The position numbers and the translations under genes were made by a program. From JBQCDV01 sp051960855 (GTDB taxonomy: Bacteria; Actinomycetota; Actinomycetes; JAJZTN01): DNA of 32,222 nucleotides. This document shows, piece after piece, positions 8,165-17,440 of the stretch. The stretch spans positions 1 to 32,222 of the forward strand of contig JBQCDV010000195.1 in NCBI GenBank assembly GCA_051960855.1, given 5' to 3'. Under the pieces are notes generated by a model. That model was not told where the DNA came from. It did no database searches and saw only the letters and a program-made list of their open reading frames with translations. Within the stretch, counting starts at the first letter, position 1, and each line of letters opens with the position of its first letter.

Positions 8165-9714
8165 TTGCTGCTTCCTTCCGCTGCATCAGCTGCCGACACG
8201 GGGACCGGCGGCTTGGGGTCGGTCACGTGGACCTGCTTCATGGTCGTGGAGACCGAGGGGTTGATCACGTCGAGCACCGGCTTCGGGTAGAAGCCGAGGA
8301 CGAGCAGCAGGGCGATGACGGGTGCGACGACCCATGCCTCGCGAACGTCGAGGTCCCGGAAACCCTTGGTCGCCTCGGTGACGGGCCCGGTCGCGATCCG
8401 CTGGTAGGTCAGCAGGATGTAGAGCGCCGACAGGATGATCGCCACGGTGGCCACAATCGCGGCCGCGGGGTAGCGGGTGAAGGTCCCCAGGAGGACCAGG
8501 AACTCCGAGATGAAACTGGCCAGCCCGGGCAGCGCGAGCGAGGCGAGGCCGGCGATGAGGAAGCTGCCGGCCAGTATCGGGCTCACCCGCTGGACACCAC
8601 CGAAGTCGGCGATCGCGCGGGACCCCCGACGCCGGACCATGAAGCCCGCCACCAGGAACAGGCCAGCCGTCGTGAGGCCGTGGTTGACCATGTAGAAGGT
8701 GGCGCCCGACTGCCCCTGCGAGGTCATCGCGAAGATGCCGAGCACGATCAGCCCGAAGTGCGACACCGAGGTGTAGGCGATCAGGCGCATCAGGTCTCGC
8801 TGCCCGATCGCGACAAGGGCGCCGTAGATGACGCTGATGACCGCCAGCACGATGATCACGGGCGTGGCCCACTTGCTGGCGTCGGGAAACAGCGGCAGGC
8901 AGAGCCGGATCATGCCGAAGGTGCCCACCTTGTCGAGGACACCGACCAGCATGACCGCGCCTGACGGCGGCGCTTCGGCGGCGGCGTCGGGAAGCCACGT
9001 GTGCACCGGCCACAGGGGGGCCTTGACCGCGAAGGCGAAGAAGAAGCCGAGGAAGAGCCACTTCTGCGTGGTGGGGTCGATGTCGAGCCCGACCAGGTTC
9101 GACAGCAGGAAGGCGCCCTTGCCTCCAGGGGAGGCGACGTACAGTCCGATGACGGCAGCCAGCATCAGCAGCCCGCCGAGCAGGCTGTAGAGCAGGAACT
9201 TCACCGCCGCGTAGGAGCGCTGAGCGCCCCCGAAGGACCCGATGATGAAGTACATCGGGACCAGCATCGCCTCGAAGAGCACGTAGAAGAAGAAGACATC
9301 GGTCGCCGAGAAGACACCGATGGTCAGCGCCTCGAGGGCCAGCATGAGCGCGAAGTAGGTCTTGACGCTGCGCCCGCGAGCGCCGGCGTCGCCGTCGTGC
9401 CAGCCAGCCAGGACGCAGACCGGAGTGAGGACGGTGGTCAGCGCCACCAGGACCAGCGCGATGCCGTCGACGCCGACGGCGTAGGAGACGCCGAACTGCG
9501 GGATCCAGGCGTGGGTCTCTGCGAGCTGGATGCCGCCCTGACCGGTGTCGAAGCGCAGCGCGACGACGACGGTCCAGACGAGGGCCGCGAGCGAGAAGAG
9601 CAGCGTCACCTGCTTCGCGAGCAGGTCACGCTCCCGCGGCAGCAGCGCGACGACCGCTGCGCCCACGAGGGGCAGCAGGATCAGGACGGTGAGGAAGGGG
9701 AACGAGGAGGTCAC
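8161..9714 (-). CDS. nuoM: NADH-quinone oxidoreductase subunit M
   Basis: Antiporter-like proton-pumping subunit of complex I (517 aa). The GTG start directly abuts the nuoL TAA with no gap. Family residues are present: Glu148 in YVLFEAMLVPMYF, Lys231 in FAVKAPLWPVHTWLPDA and the AAAEAPPSGAVMLVGVLDK stretch that follows. About 14 hydrophobic helices fit the family. It is highly similar in design to NuoL and NuoN, and is told apart by length and the HTWLPDAAAEAP signature. It sits between nuoL and nuoN as in almost all nuo operons. Confidence 0.96.
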   Translation of the reverse strand: MTSSFPFLTVLILLPLVGAAVVALLPRERDLLAKQVTLLFSLAALVWTVVVALRFDTGQGGIQLAETHAWIPQFGVSYAVGVDGIALVLVALTTVLTPVCVLAGWHDGDAGARGRSVKTYFALMLALEALTIGVFSATDVFFFYVLFEAMLVPMYFIIGSFGGAQRSYAAVKFLLYSLLGGLLMLAAVIGLYVASPGGKGAFLLSNLVGLDIDPTTQKWLFLGFFFAFAVKAPLWPVHTWLPDAAAEAPPSGAVMLVGVLDKVGTFGMIRLCLPLFPDASKWATPVIIVLAVISVIYGALVAIGQRDLMRLIAYTSVSHFGLIVLGIFAMTSQGQSGATFYMVNHGLTTAGLFLVAGFMVRRRGSRAIADFGGVQRVSPILAGSFLIAGLASLALPGLASFISEFLVLLGTFTRYPAAAIVATVAIILSALYILLTYQRIATGPVTEATKGFRDLDVREAWVVAPVIALLLVLGFYPKPVLDVINPSVSTTMKQVHVTDPKPPVPVSAADAAEGSSK

Positions 9715-11640
9715 TTACAGCCTCACCAGCAGCAGGGCTGCGACGACGAGGACAGCTCCTCCGAACATCGACAGCGCGTACGAGCGGACAAAACCGGTCT
9801 GCAGGCGACGCAGTCGCCCGGAGGAGCCCCCGACGAGAGCCGACAGACCGTTGACGGCACCGTCGACGCCGCGGTTGTCGACGTAGACCAGCGAGCGGGT
9901 CAGGTACTGGCCCGGTCGCATGAGCAGGCTCTCGTTGATGGCGTCCTGATAGAAGTCGCGGCGCGCGGCGCGGGTGGCAGGGCTGCCCGCAGGCACCAGC
10001 GCGGGCACGTCACGCGTGGCGTAGACGATCCACGCGAAGCCGGCGCCGAGCAGCACCAGCACGATGGTGGCGATGCTGATCACGGCCGACGGAAGGACCG
10101 CCTCCCCCTCGGTGCCCCGCACCACGGGCTCGAGCCAGCCGGTGATCGCGCCGGTGGGGCCGAGCACCAGTCCCAGCAGCCCGGACCCGACGGCCAGCAC
10201 CATCATCGGAATCGTCATGACCAGCGGGCTCTCGTGCGGGTGGACGTCGTCGACCCACCGCTTCTTGCCGTGGAAGGTCATCGCGAACAGCCGGGTCATG
10301 TAGAACGCCGTGATGCCCGCGCCGATCATCGCAGCGAGGCCGAACACCCAGGGGCGCCAGCCGTCGCCGACGAAGGCGGACTCGATGATCTTGTCCTTGC
10401 TCCAGAAGCCGGAGAAGGGCGGGATGCCGATGATCGCGAGCCACCCCAGCCCGAACGTCACCCAGGTAATCTTCATGACCGCCGACAGGCCGCCGAAGTG
10501 CCGCATGTCGACCTGGTCCTTCATGCCGTGCATGACCGAGCCGGCACCGAGGAACATCCCGGCCTTGAAGAAGCCGTGGGTGAGCAGGTGGAAGATCGCG
10601 AAGGCCGCACCCACCGGACCGAGGCCCGCCGCCAGCATCATGTAACCGATCTGGGACATCGTCGAGGCGGCCAGAGCCTTCTTGATGTCGTCCTTCGCAC
10701 ACCCGACGAGAGCTCCGAAGAGCAGCGTGATGGCACCGACGATGACGACGAGCAGCTGCGCCGTCGGTGCGTTGTAGAAGATCGGGTTGGACCGGACGAC
10801 GAGGTAGACGCCGGCCGTGACCATCGTCGCCGCGTGGATGAGCGCCGACACGGGGGTCGGGCCGGCCATCGCGTCCCCGAGCCAGGACTGCAGCGGGAAC
10901 TGCGCGGACTTGCCGCAGGCGGCCAGGAGCAGCATGAGCCCGATCGCGGTGAGGATGCCCGACGAGGCCTGGCTGCTGCCGGCGAAGACCCCCGCGAAGT
11001 CGACCCGGCCGAAGGTCGCAAACATGATCATGATCGCGATCGACATGCCGACGTCACCGACGCGGTTGGCGATGAACGCCTTCTTTGCCGCAGCGGCGTA
11101 GGCGGGGTTGTAGTTCCAGAAGCCGATCAGCAGGTAGGAGGCGAGACCGACGCCCTCCCAGCCGACGTACTCGAGCAGGTAGCTGTCCGCCAGCACCAGC
11201 AACAGCATCGCCGCGACGAAGAGGTTGAGGTAGGCGAAGAACCGCCGTCGGTCCGGATCATGCGCCATGTAGCCGATCGAGTAGACGTGGATCAGGCTGC
11301 CGACGAACGTGATCAGCAGCACGAAGCAGATCGACAGCTGGTCGATCTGCAGGCCCGCGTCGAGCTGGAGGCCACCCACCGGGATCCAGGAGAAGAGTGC
11401 GTCGCGCACGGTTCGCGCCTCGGCGTCTCGGGCAAGCAGCGCAAAGAAGCAGAGGGCGCCCACGACGAAGCTCGCCCACGACAGCGCCGTCGCCAGCAGG
11501 TGGCCCCAGCGGTCGGTGCGGCGACCGAAGATCAGCAGGATCGCGGCTCCGGCGAGCGGAAGCGCGATCAGCAGCCAGGCCGCCGAGAGCACTCCGCTCG
11601 GCTCGGCTGCCTGCGCCGCCACAGCGTGCAGCGTCGTCAC
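9715..11640 (-). CDS. nuoL: NADH-quinone oxidoreductase subunit L
   Basis: Distal proton-pumping subunit of complex I (641 aa) with the long lateral helix at its C-terminal end. Glu162 lies in YVGWEGVGLASYLLIGFW and Lys244 in ACGKSAQFPLQSWLGDAMAG, matching the conserved pumping residues of the family. The GTG at 11640 has GAGGAAGG upstream at a rather long spacing of 11 bp, so the exact start is slightly uncertain. A 59-bp gap to nuoK is the largest within the A-N operon. Confidence 0.96.
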   Translation of the reverse strand: MTTLHAVAAQAAEPSGVLSAAWLLIALPLAGAAILLIFGRRTDRWGHLLATALSWASFVVGALCFFALLARDAEARTVRDALFSWIPVGGLQLDAGLQIDQLSICFVLLITFVGSLIHVYSIGYMAHDPDRRRFFAYLNLFVAAMLLLVLADSYLLEYVGWEGVGLASYLLIGFWNYNPAYAAAAKKAFIANRVGDVGMSIAIMIMFATFGRVDFAGVFAGSSQASSGILTAIGLMLLLAACGKSAQFPLQSWLGDAMAGPTPVSALIHAATMVTAGVYLVVRSNPIFYNAPTAQLLVVIVGAITLLFGALVGCAKDDIKKALAASTMSQIGYMMLAAGLGPVGAAFAIFHLLTHGFFKAGMFLGAGSVMHGMKDQVDMRHFGGLSAVMKITWVTFGLGWLAIIGIPPFSGFWSKDKIIESAFVGDGWRPWVFGLAAMIGAGITAFYMTRLFAMTFHGKKRWVDDVHPHESPLVMTIPMMVLAVGSGLLGLVLGPTGAITGWLEPVVRGTEGEAVLPSAVISIATIVLVLLGAGFAWIVYATRDVPALVPAGSPATRAARRDFYQDAINESLLMRPGQYLTRSLVYVDNRGVDGAVNGLSALVGGSSGRLRRLQTGFVRSYALSMFGGAVLVVAALLLVRL

Positions 11641-11699
11641 GTCGGTCTCGACCTTCCTCTACGGGCTAACTCGTCCTCGGGCGGGAGCCGCTCGAGCTT

Positions 11700-11999
11700 C
11701 TAGTACTTCAGCAGGTTGGCGTCGTCGACCGACGCGGACCGGCGCGTGCGGAAGATCGTCACGATGATGGCGAGGCCGACCACGACCTCGGCCGCCGCGA
11801 CGACCATCACGAAGAACGCGATGATCTGGCCGTCGAGGCCGCCATGCATTCGGGCGAAGGTGACGAACGCGAGGTTGGTGGCGTTGAGCATCAGCTCCAC
11901 GCACATGAAGACCACGATCGCGTTGCGCCGCAGCAGCACCCCCGCGCCGCCGATGCTGAAGAGGATCGCCGACAGGTAGACGTAGTTCATCGGGTTCAC
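11700..11999 (-). CDS. nuoK: NADH-quinone oxidoreductase subunit K
   Basis: Small membrane subunit of complex I (99 aa, the usual length) with three helices. The two conserved intramembrane glutamates are visible, Glu35 in FMCVELMLNATNLAF and Glu71 in VAAAEVVVGLAI. They belong to the chain of charged residues linking quinone reduction to pumping. The GTG at 11999 overlaps the nuoJ stop (GTGA) and has GGGAGGA 6 bp upstream. An ATG three codons later is an alternative but has worse spacing. Confidence 0.96.
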   Translation of the reverse strand: MNPMNYVYLSAILFSIGGAGVLLRRNAIVVFMCVELMLNATNLAFVTFARMHGGLDGQIIAFFVMVVAAAEVVVGLAIIVTIFRTRRSASVDDANLLKY

Positions 12000-12910
12000 G
12001 GCAGGTCCTCCCGTCGCTCCTCGTTCGCATCCCAGCCGCGATCCCGATTGGCGTCCCAGCCGCCGTGCGCCGCGAGGGGCCGTCCATCCGCATCGATCGC
12101 GCTCTGCTCGATGTTCCGAACGTCGCTGGCTTCGCTCCTCGCGTCACGAACGGTGCCGCGCGCGACAAGCACCCGCGACAGGCTCAGCTCACTGGGCGTG
12201 CCATCGGGCAGCAGACCGGGAACGTCGACGGCGTTGTGCCGGGCGTAGACGCCGGGCGCGGGCAGCATGGAGACGTCGCCTCCTCGGCGGAAGCGCTCCT
12301 CCGACAGCTCGCGCTGGGTCTTGCGGGCCTCCAGCCGCTCGCCGTGCGCGAGCACCATGGTCCCCAGCGCCGCCGTGATGAGCAGCGCGCTGGTGACTTC
12401 GAACGACCAGACGTAGCGGGTGAAGAGCAGCTTGGCGATGGCCGTCACACCACCATCGGCAGCCGCGGTCGCGTCGCTCGACACGACGTTGGGCACGATC
12501 GCGTGCCCGAGCGCGGCGAGGAGCAGCACGGCGAACGCGGCACCGGCCAGGATCGCCGACCACCGCTGGCCACGGATCGTCTCGACGAGCGAGTCCGCAC
12601 TGTCGACGCCGACGAGCATCAGCACGAACAGGAACAGCATCATGACCGCGCCGGTGTAGACGACGATCTGGACGATCCCGAGGAACGGCGCGTGCTGGGC
12701 GATGTAGAAGAAGGCCAGGCACACCATGATCAGGGCCATCAGCAGCGCCGAGTGCACCGCCTTCTTGACGATCAGCATGCCGAGTGCGGCCAGCACCGAC
12801 AGCGGGCCGGCGATCCAGAAGAGCGTCGCCTCCCCTCCGCCGGTCCTCAGCGTGTCGGCGGCCGCCAGGACGGCTGCCGCCGCTTCATGGCCGTGGACGA
12901 GTGCGCTCAT
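11996..12910 (-). CDS. nuoJ: NADH-quinone oxidoreductase subunit J
   Basis: Membrane subunit of complex I (304 aa) with five helices in the first 200 residues. These include HSALLMALIMVCLAFFYI and the glycine/valine-rich VQIVVYTGAVMMLFLFVLML, the family's flexible third helix region. The ATG at 12910 overlaps the nuoI stop by 4 bp (ATGA). The last 100 or so residues are a hydrophilic, charged tail not found in the E. coli protein. It ends in a duplicated GWDAN motif encoded by a 24-bp repeat. Actinobacterial NuoJ is often extended, but the tail has no known role. Confidence 0.95.
   Translation of the reverse strand: MSALVHGHEAAAAVLAAADTLRTGGGEATLFWIAGPLSVLAALGMLIVKKAVHSALLMALIMVCLAFFYIAQHAPFLGIVQIVVYTGAVMMLFLFVLMLVGVDSADSLVETIRGQRWSAILAGAAFAVLLLAALGHAIVPNVVSSDATAAADGGVTAIAKLLFTRYVWSFEVTSALLITAALGTMVLAHGERLEARKTQRELSEERFRRGGDVSMLPAPGVYARHNAVDVPGLLPDGTPSELSLSRVLVARGTVRDARSEASDVRNIEQSAIDADGRPLAAHGGWDANRDRGWDANEERREDLP
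12024..12071 (-). repeat. Imperfect 24-bp tandem repeat in the nuoJ tail
   Basis: Two 24-bp units (12024-12047 and 12048-12071) share the core CCCAGCCG and keep frame. They encode the duplicated GWDAN segment near the C-terminus of NuoJ. The change of whole codons only suggests in-frame slippage in a dispensable tail. Confidence 0.7.
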
Positions 12911-13470
12911 GCCTGCTCTCCCGTCGCGGCGCGAGCCGCGACCCACTCCTCCTGCGCGGGCACAGCCCCGGTCACCTTGCCCTGGTAGTAGGCGGTCTCG
13001 TCAGTGCCAGGCACCATCGGGTGCGGTGGCGGCACCATGCCCGGCAGCAGCGGTGCGAGCAGATCCTTCTTCTCGTAGATCAGCTTCTCGCGGCTGTTGT
13101 CGGCGAGCTCGTACTCGTTCGACATCGTCAGCGCCCGGGTGGGGCAGGCCTCGATGCACAGGCCGCAGAGGATGCAGCGCAGGTAGTTGATCTGGTAGAC
13201 GCGGCCGTAGCGCTCTCCTGGGGAGAACCGCTCGGTGTCGGTGTTGTCCGCGCCCTCGACGTAGATGGCGTCTGCCGGACAGGCCCACGCGCACAGCTCA
13301 CAGCCGACGCACTTCTCCAGGCCGTCCGGGTGCCGGTTGAGCACGTGACGGCCGTGGAAACGAGGAGCAGTCGGCTTCTTCTCCTCCGGGTACTGCTCCG
13401 TGACGACCTTGCGGAAGATCGTCCGGAAGGTGACCCCGAAGCCCGCGACCGGGTCTAGGAACTTGGGCAC
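12907..13470 (-). CDS. nuoI: NADH-quinone oxidoreductase subunit I (2x 4Fe-4S)
   Basis: Peripheral-arm iron-sulfur subunit (187 aa) carrying clusters N6a and N6b, which pass electrons toward NuoB. Two ferredoxin motifs are visible: Cys54, 57, 60, 64 (CVGCELCAWACP) and Cys99, 102, 105, 109 (CILCGLCIEACP). The GTG at 13470 lies 2 bp after the nuoH stop, with GGGAGG upstream. Longer in-frame readings upstream only extend into nuoH. The C-terminal tail after the second motif is Pro-rich, as in other actinobacteria. Confidence 0.96.
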   Translation of the reverse strand: MPKFLDPVAGFGVTFRTIFRKVVTEQYPEEKKPTAPRFHGRHVLNRHPDGLEKCVGCELCAWACPADAIYVEGADNTDTERFSPGERYGRVYQINYLRCILCGLCIEACPTRALTMSNEYELADNSREKLIYEKKDLLAPLLPGMVPPPHPMVPGTDETAYYQGKVTGAVPAQEEWVAARAATGEQA

Positions 13471-13472
13471 CC

Positions 13473-14825
13473 TCAGGCCTCCCGATCCGTGTCGTCGATT
13501 GCGCGTGTTCCGGCGCCGCTGACCGCGGTGGCGCGGCGGGCGCTGGCCGTGGTGTAGGTCGGCAGCACCTGCCCCGGCATCGGCGGAACAGGGTATCCGC
13601 CCGCCATCGGGTCGAACTCGCGGGGCTGGTCCGGTCCGGCCTCGACCTCCTCTCGGCGCCGTCGCCGTTCGGCGGCGGCGTCCCAGGCGATGGTCGCCAG
13701 GAACACGAGCACGAGGGCGACGCCGGCCACGACGAGGGCCTGACGGCGGTCGACGGCCGAGTCCGTCGTGAGGACGCGGATCGCGGAGACGGCGAGGATC
13801 CAGGCCAGGGAGGCCGGGATGAGGAACTTCCACCCCAGCTTCATGAACTGGTCGTAGCGCATGCGGGGCAGAGTTCCGCGCAGCCAGATGAACAGGAAGA
13901 TGAAGAGGTTGACCTTGATGACGAACCAGAGGATCGGCCACCAGTTGGTGTTGAGCACACCGTAGGGGTGGGCGGCGTCGGCGCCGATGAGCGACAGCGG
14001 CCACGGTGCACGCCAGCCGCCGAGGAACAGCGTGGTGGCAAGGCTCGAGACCGTCACCATGTTGATGTACTCGGCGAGGAAGAACAGCGCGAACTTCAGC
14101 GACGAGTACTCGGTGTGGAAGCCGCCGACGAGCTCTCCCTCAGCCTCCGGCAGGTCGAAGGGCGCGCGGTTGGTCTCACCCACCATCGAGACGACGTAGA
14201 TGAGGAACGACGGGATCAGCGGAATCGCGAACCACAGGGGCGCCTGCGCGTCGACGATCTGCGAGGTCGACATCGATCGCGCGAAGAGGAAGACCGCCAC
14301 GAACGACAGCCCCATCGCGACCTCGTAGGAGATCACCTGGGCGCTGGACCGCAGGCCACCGAGCAGCGGATAGGTCGAGCCCGAGGCCCAGCCCGCGAGG
14401 ACGATGCCGTAGACGCCCACCGAGGTCACGGCGATGACGTAGAGCACCGCAACCGGCAGGTCGGTGAGCTGCAGCATCGTCGGGTGCCCGAAGATCGAGA
14501 CCTTCGGCCCGAACGGCATGACGGCGTAGGCCATAAACGCCGGCACGGCCGAGAGGATCGGCGCGAGGATGAAGACGGCCCGGTCGGCCGCCTTGGGGAT
14601 GATGTCCTCCTTCAGCGCCAGCTTGATGCCGTCTGCGAGGCTCTGCAGCAGGCCCTGGGGGCCGAGCCGGTTAGGACCGATGCGGTGCTGCATGCGGGCG
14701 ACGACGCGACGCTCCCACCAGATCGCGAAGAGCGTCATCACGACGAGGAACGCGAAGACGGCGACGACCTTCAGGATCACCAACCACCACGGGTCGGTGC
14801 CGAAGAGCCCCTGCTGGTCGGTCAT
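13473..14825 (-). CDS. nuoH: NADH-quinone oxidoreductase subunit H
   Basis: Membrane-arm subunit that forms part of the quinone-binding chamber (450 aa). Signature stretches are WWERRVVARMQHRIGPNRLG near the N-terminus and the later SMVGETNRAPFDLPEAEGEL, the most conserved loops of the family. The ATG at 14825 overlaps the nuoG stop by 4 bp (ATGA). E. coli NuoH is about 325 residues; the extra length here is mostly a C-terminal extension with one added hydrophobic segment and a charged, proline-rich tail, a common actinobacterial form. Confidence 0.96.
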   Translation of the reverse strand: MTDQQGLFGTDPWWLVILKVVAVFAFLVVMTLFAIWWERRVVARMQHRIGPNRLGPQGLLQSLADGIKLALKEDIIPKAADRAVFILAPILSAVPAFMAYAVMPFGPKVSIFGHPTMLQLTDLPVAVLYVIAVTSVGVYGIVLAGWASGSTYPLLGGLRSSAQVISYEVAMGLSFVAVFLFARSMSTSQIVDAQAPLWFAIPLIPSFLIYVVSMVGETNRAPFDLPEAEGELVGGFHTEYSSLKFALFFLAEYINMVTVSSLATTLFLGGWRAPWPLSLIGADAAHPYGVLNTNWWPILWFVIKVNLFIFLFIWLRGTLPRMRYDQFMKLGWKFLIPASLAWILAVSAIRVLTTDSAVDRRQALVVAGVALVLVFLATIAWDAAAERRRRREEVEAGPDQPREFDPMAGGYPVPPMPGQVLPTYTTASARRATAVSGAGTRAIDDTDREA

Positions 14826-17440
14826 GAAGCCATCCCTGTCTCAGAACCAGAAGCGGGAGAGGTGACCGGTGCCGCCGGCAGGTGCGGCGAGGTCCCCGGA
14901 GCGATCGCCACCACGGCGCCCGCATCGACTCCGAGAACGGCGCGCACGCGCGACCCCTCGGAGTTCGTCGGGAGCCACACGACGCGGTCCGGCATCGCAG
15001 CGACCTTGACGGGCAGCGTGAGCGTCCCGCGGTGCGTGGAGACGGCCAGCCACACCGGCGGCGTCTGGTCGAGCTCGACGCCGTCGACCGTCTCGGCACC
15101 GTCGACCGGCAGCCGCAGTCCGATCTCGGCCGCGGTCGCCGCCGAGATCCGCGCGGCCGCGCCGTGCCGGGTGCCGACGAGGAACGGCTCGTTGTCCTGC
15201 ATCCGGCCAAGGTCGAGCAGCAGCGACCACGTAGCCAGCACCGCCTGGCCCGCCTCCGGTGCCGCCGGCTCACCCACGGGCACCGACGGGCCTGAGGCGC
15301 GGGCGCCGTCCCAGGAGGCGAGCTCGGCGAGCTCACGTCGAGCAGCTGCCGCATCGGGCAGCCCGAGCCGGTGGCCCATCTCGTCGGCCAAGGCGTGCAG
15401 CACCCGAGCGTCGGACATCGCCGGCGTGCCGCGCAGGACCTCGGCGAACTCCCGCGGACGCCCTTCCCAGTCGAGGAACGTGCCGTCCTTCTCCACCACG
15501 GGCGCAACGGGCAGGACGACGTCGGCGCGACGGGTGACCGCCGACTCCCGCAGCTCGAGGCTGACAAGGAAGGGCACCGCCTCGAGTGCGGCGATGGCGA
15601 GCCGGGGGTCGGGAAGGTCGTCGGGATCGACGCCAGCGACGACGAGGGCTCCGAGACCCCCGCCAGCGGCAGCCGTGAGGATGCCCGTCGTGTCCCGGCC
15701 AGCGGCGGTGGGCACCGCGGCGCCCCAGACCGTGCCGACGTCGACGCGGGCCGCGGCGTCGTCGACCGGACGACCGCCGGGCAGCAGCGACGGCAGCAGG
15801 CCAGCCTCGACGGCGCCTCGGTCACCGGCTCGGCGCGGCACCCAGGCCACTCGCACCCCAGTCGATGCCGCGAGCGCTGCCAGCGCGCTCAGGCAACCTG
15901 CAGATCCGGCAGCGCGCTCACCCACGAGAACGACGGCACCAGGCTGGCGCAGCGCGCCGGCGACTGCGGCCACCTCCGTCGCCGCATTGCCGATGGCGGT
16001 GATGACCTCTGCCTCCGTGCCGGGCGCTGTCGGCACGAGAACGCCGTTGAGCTTCTCGAGGCCGCGCGTCGCGAACGGCGCGAGAGACCAGACCTTCAGC
16101 CCGGCTCGCCGCGCCGCCTTGCGCAGCCGCAGGAAGACGATCGGCGACTCCTCCTCCGGCTCGAAGTCGACCAGCAGCACAGCCGGGGACCGCTCGAGCT
16201 CGGCGTAGGTGAGGCCGCCCGTCGAAGGACGGACGCCCGCGACCGAGGCAGCGAGGAATTGCTCCTCCTCGGCCGAGTGCGGACGCGCGCGGAAGTCGAC
16301 GTCGTTCGTGCCCAGGACCGCTCGTGCGAACTTGCTGTACGCGTAGGCGTCCTCGAGCGTGAGGCGGCCGCCGGTCAGGACGCCGACGCCCTGCCCGCTC
16401 TCGCCGTCGCGTGCCTTACGCAGTCCCTCGGCCGCGATCGACAGCGCTTCCGGCCAGGAGGCCGGCACCAGCTCCCCGCTCTCGTCTCGCACCAGCGGCG
16501 TGGTGAGCCGGTCCTGGCTCTGAGCGTAGGAGAAGGCCCAACGACCCTTGTCGCAGTTCCACTCCTCGTTGACCTCGGGGTCATCGCCGGCGAGCCGGCG
16601 CATGACGACCCCTCGCCGCGAGTCGGTGCGCAGGGCGCAGCCGGAGGCGCAGTGCTCGCAGGCCGTCGGTGTCGAGACCAGGTCGAAGGGGCGGGCGCGG
16701 AAGCGGTAGGCAGCGTTGGTGAGGGCACCGACCGGGCAGATCTGGACGGTGTTGCCGGAGAAGTAGGACTCGAACGGCTTCTTCTGGAAGATGCCGACCT
16801 GCTGCAGGGCCCCGCGCTCCAGGAGCTCGATGAACGGGTCGCCCGCTACCTGGGCGGAGAAGCGGGTGCAGCGTGCGCACAGGACGCAGCGCTCGCGGTC
16901 GAGCAGGACCTCGGAGGAGATCGCGATCGGCTTGGGGTAGGTCCGCTTGACACCCTCGAAGCGGCTCTCGCCACGGCCGTTGCTCATCGCCTGGTTCTGC
17001 AGGGGGCACTCGCCGCCCTTGTCGCAGATGGGGCAGTCGAGCGGGTGGTTGATCAGCAGCAGCTCCATCACGCCCTGCTGCGCCTTGTCGGCGACGGGCG
17101 AGGTGATCTGCGTGCGCACGACCATGCCCTGCTCGACGGTCGTCGTGCAGGACGCAGCCGGCTTGGGCATGCCGCGGCCGTTGCCCATGTCGACGACCTC
17201 GACCAGGCACTGGCGGCACGCGCCTACCGGGTCGAGCAAGGGGTGGTCGCAGAAGCGCGGCACCTGGACGCCGATGAGCTCAGCGGCGCGAATGATGAGC
17301 GTGCCCTTGGGGACGCTGACCTCGATGTCGTCGATGGTGAGCGTCACGGTCTCGACAGCCGGCTGCACCTGCGCGCCGGCTGTCGCGCTGGCGGCACCCG
17401 AGGATGCGGCGTTCGAGGGGGGCGGTGACGTGACCGTCAT
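14822..17440 (-). CDS. nuoG: NADH-quinone oxidoreductase subunit G
   Basis: Large iron-sulfur subunit of the NADH module (872 aa). The ATG at 17440 overlaps the nuoF stop by one base (TGATG). Clusters can be assigned from motifs: 2Fe-2S N1b (Cys64, 75, 78, 98), N3 with His ligand (His132, Cys136, 139, 145), N4 (Cys185, 188, 191, 235), and the optional N7 cluster (Cys261, 264, 268, 296, spaced C-x2-C-x3-C-x27-C). The rest is a molybdopterin-oxidoreductase-like domain that has no cofactor role in complex I. The first 30 residues are a Ser/Ala-rich extension. N7 is known from E. coli and Thermus but is missing in many bacteria. Confidence 0.96.
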   Translation of the reverse strand: MTVTSPPPSNAASSGAASATAGAQVQPAVETVTLTIDDIEVSVPKGTLIIRAAELIGVQVPRFCDHPLLDPVGACRQCLVEVVDMGNGRGMPKPAASCTTTVEQGMVVRTQITSPVADKAQQGVMELLLINHPLDCPICDKGGECPLQNQAMSNGRGESRFEGVKRTYPKPIAISSEVLLDRERCVLCARCTRFSAQVAGDPFIELLERGALQQVGIFQKKPFESYFSGNTVQICPVGALTNAAYRFRARPFDLVSTPTACEHCASGCALRTDSRRGVVMRRLAGDDPEVNEEWNCDKGRWAFSYAQSQDRLTTPLVRDESGELVPASWPEALSIAAEGLRKARDGESGQGVGVLTGGRLTLEDAYAYSKFARAVLGTNDVDFRARPHSAEEEQFLAASVAGVRPSTGGLTYAELERSPAVLLVDFEPEEESPIVFLRLRKAARRAGLKVWSLAPFATRGLEKLNGVLVPTAPGTEAEVITAIGNAATEVAAVAGALRQPGAVVLVGERAAGSAGCLSALAALAASTGVRVAWVPRRAGDRGAVEAGLLPSLLPGGRPVDDAAARVDVGTVWGAAVPTAAGRDTTGILTAAAGGGLGALVVAGVDPDDLPDPRLAIAALEAVPFLVSLELRESAVTRRADVVLPVAPVVEKDGTFLDWEGRPREFAEVLRGTPAMSDARVLHALADEMGHRLGLPDAAAARRELAELASWDGARASGPSVPVGEPAAPEAGQAVLATWSLLLDLGRMQDNEPFLVGTRHGAAARISAATAAEIGLRLPVDGAETVDGVELDQTPPVWLAVSTHRGTLTLPVKVAAMPDRVVWLPTNSEGSRVRAVLGVDAGAVVAIAPGTSPHLPAAPVTSPASGSETGMAS

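Noticed and set aside
9001..11703. A 900-codon plus-strand open frame opposite nuoL and nuoM
   Set aside because: It is rich in Glu, Arg, Gln, His and Asp with no domain, and is the mirror of well-conserved nuo genes; long antisense frames are expected in GC-rich coding DNA.
13968..17428. Long plus-strand open frames opposite nuoH and nuoG
   Set aside because: Same low-complexity antisense pattern, no ribosome binding site and no recognisable fold; the minus-strand genes have all family motifs.
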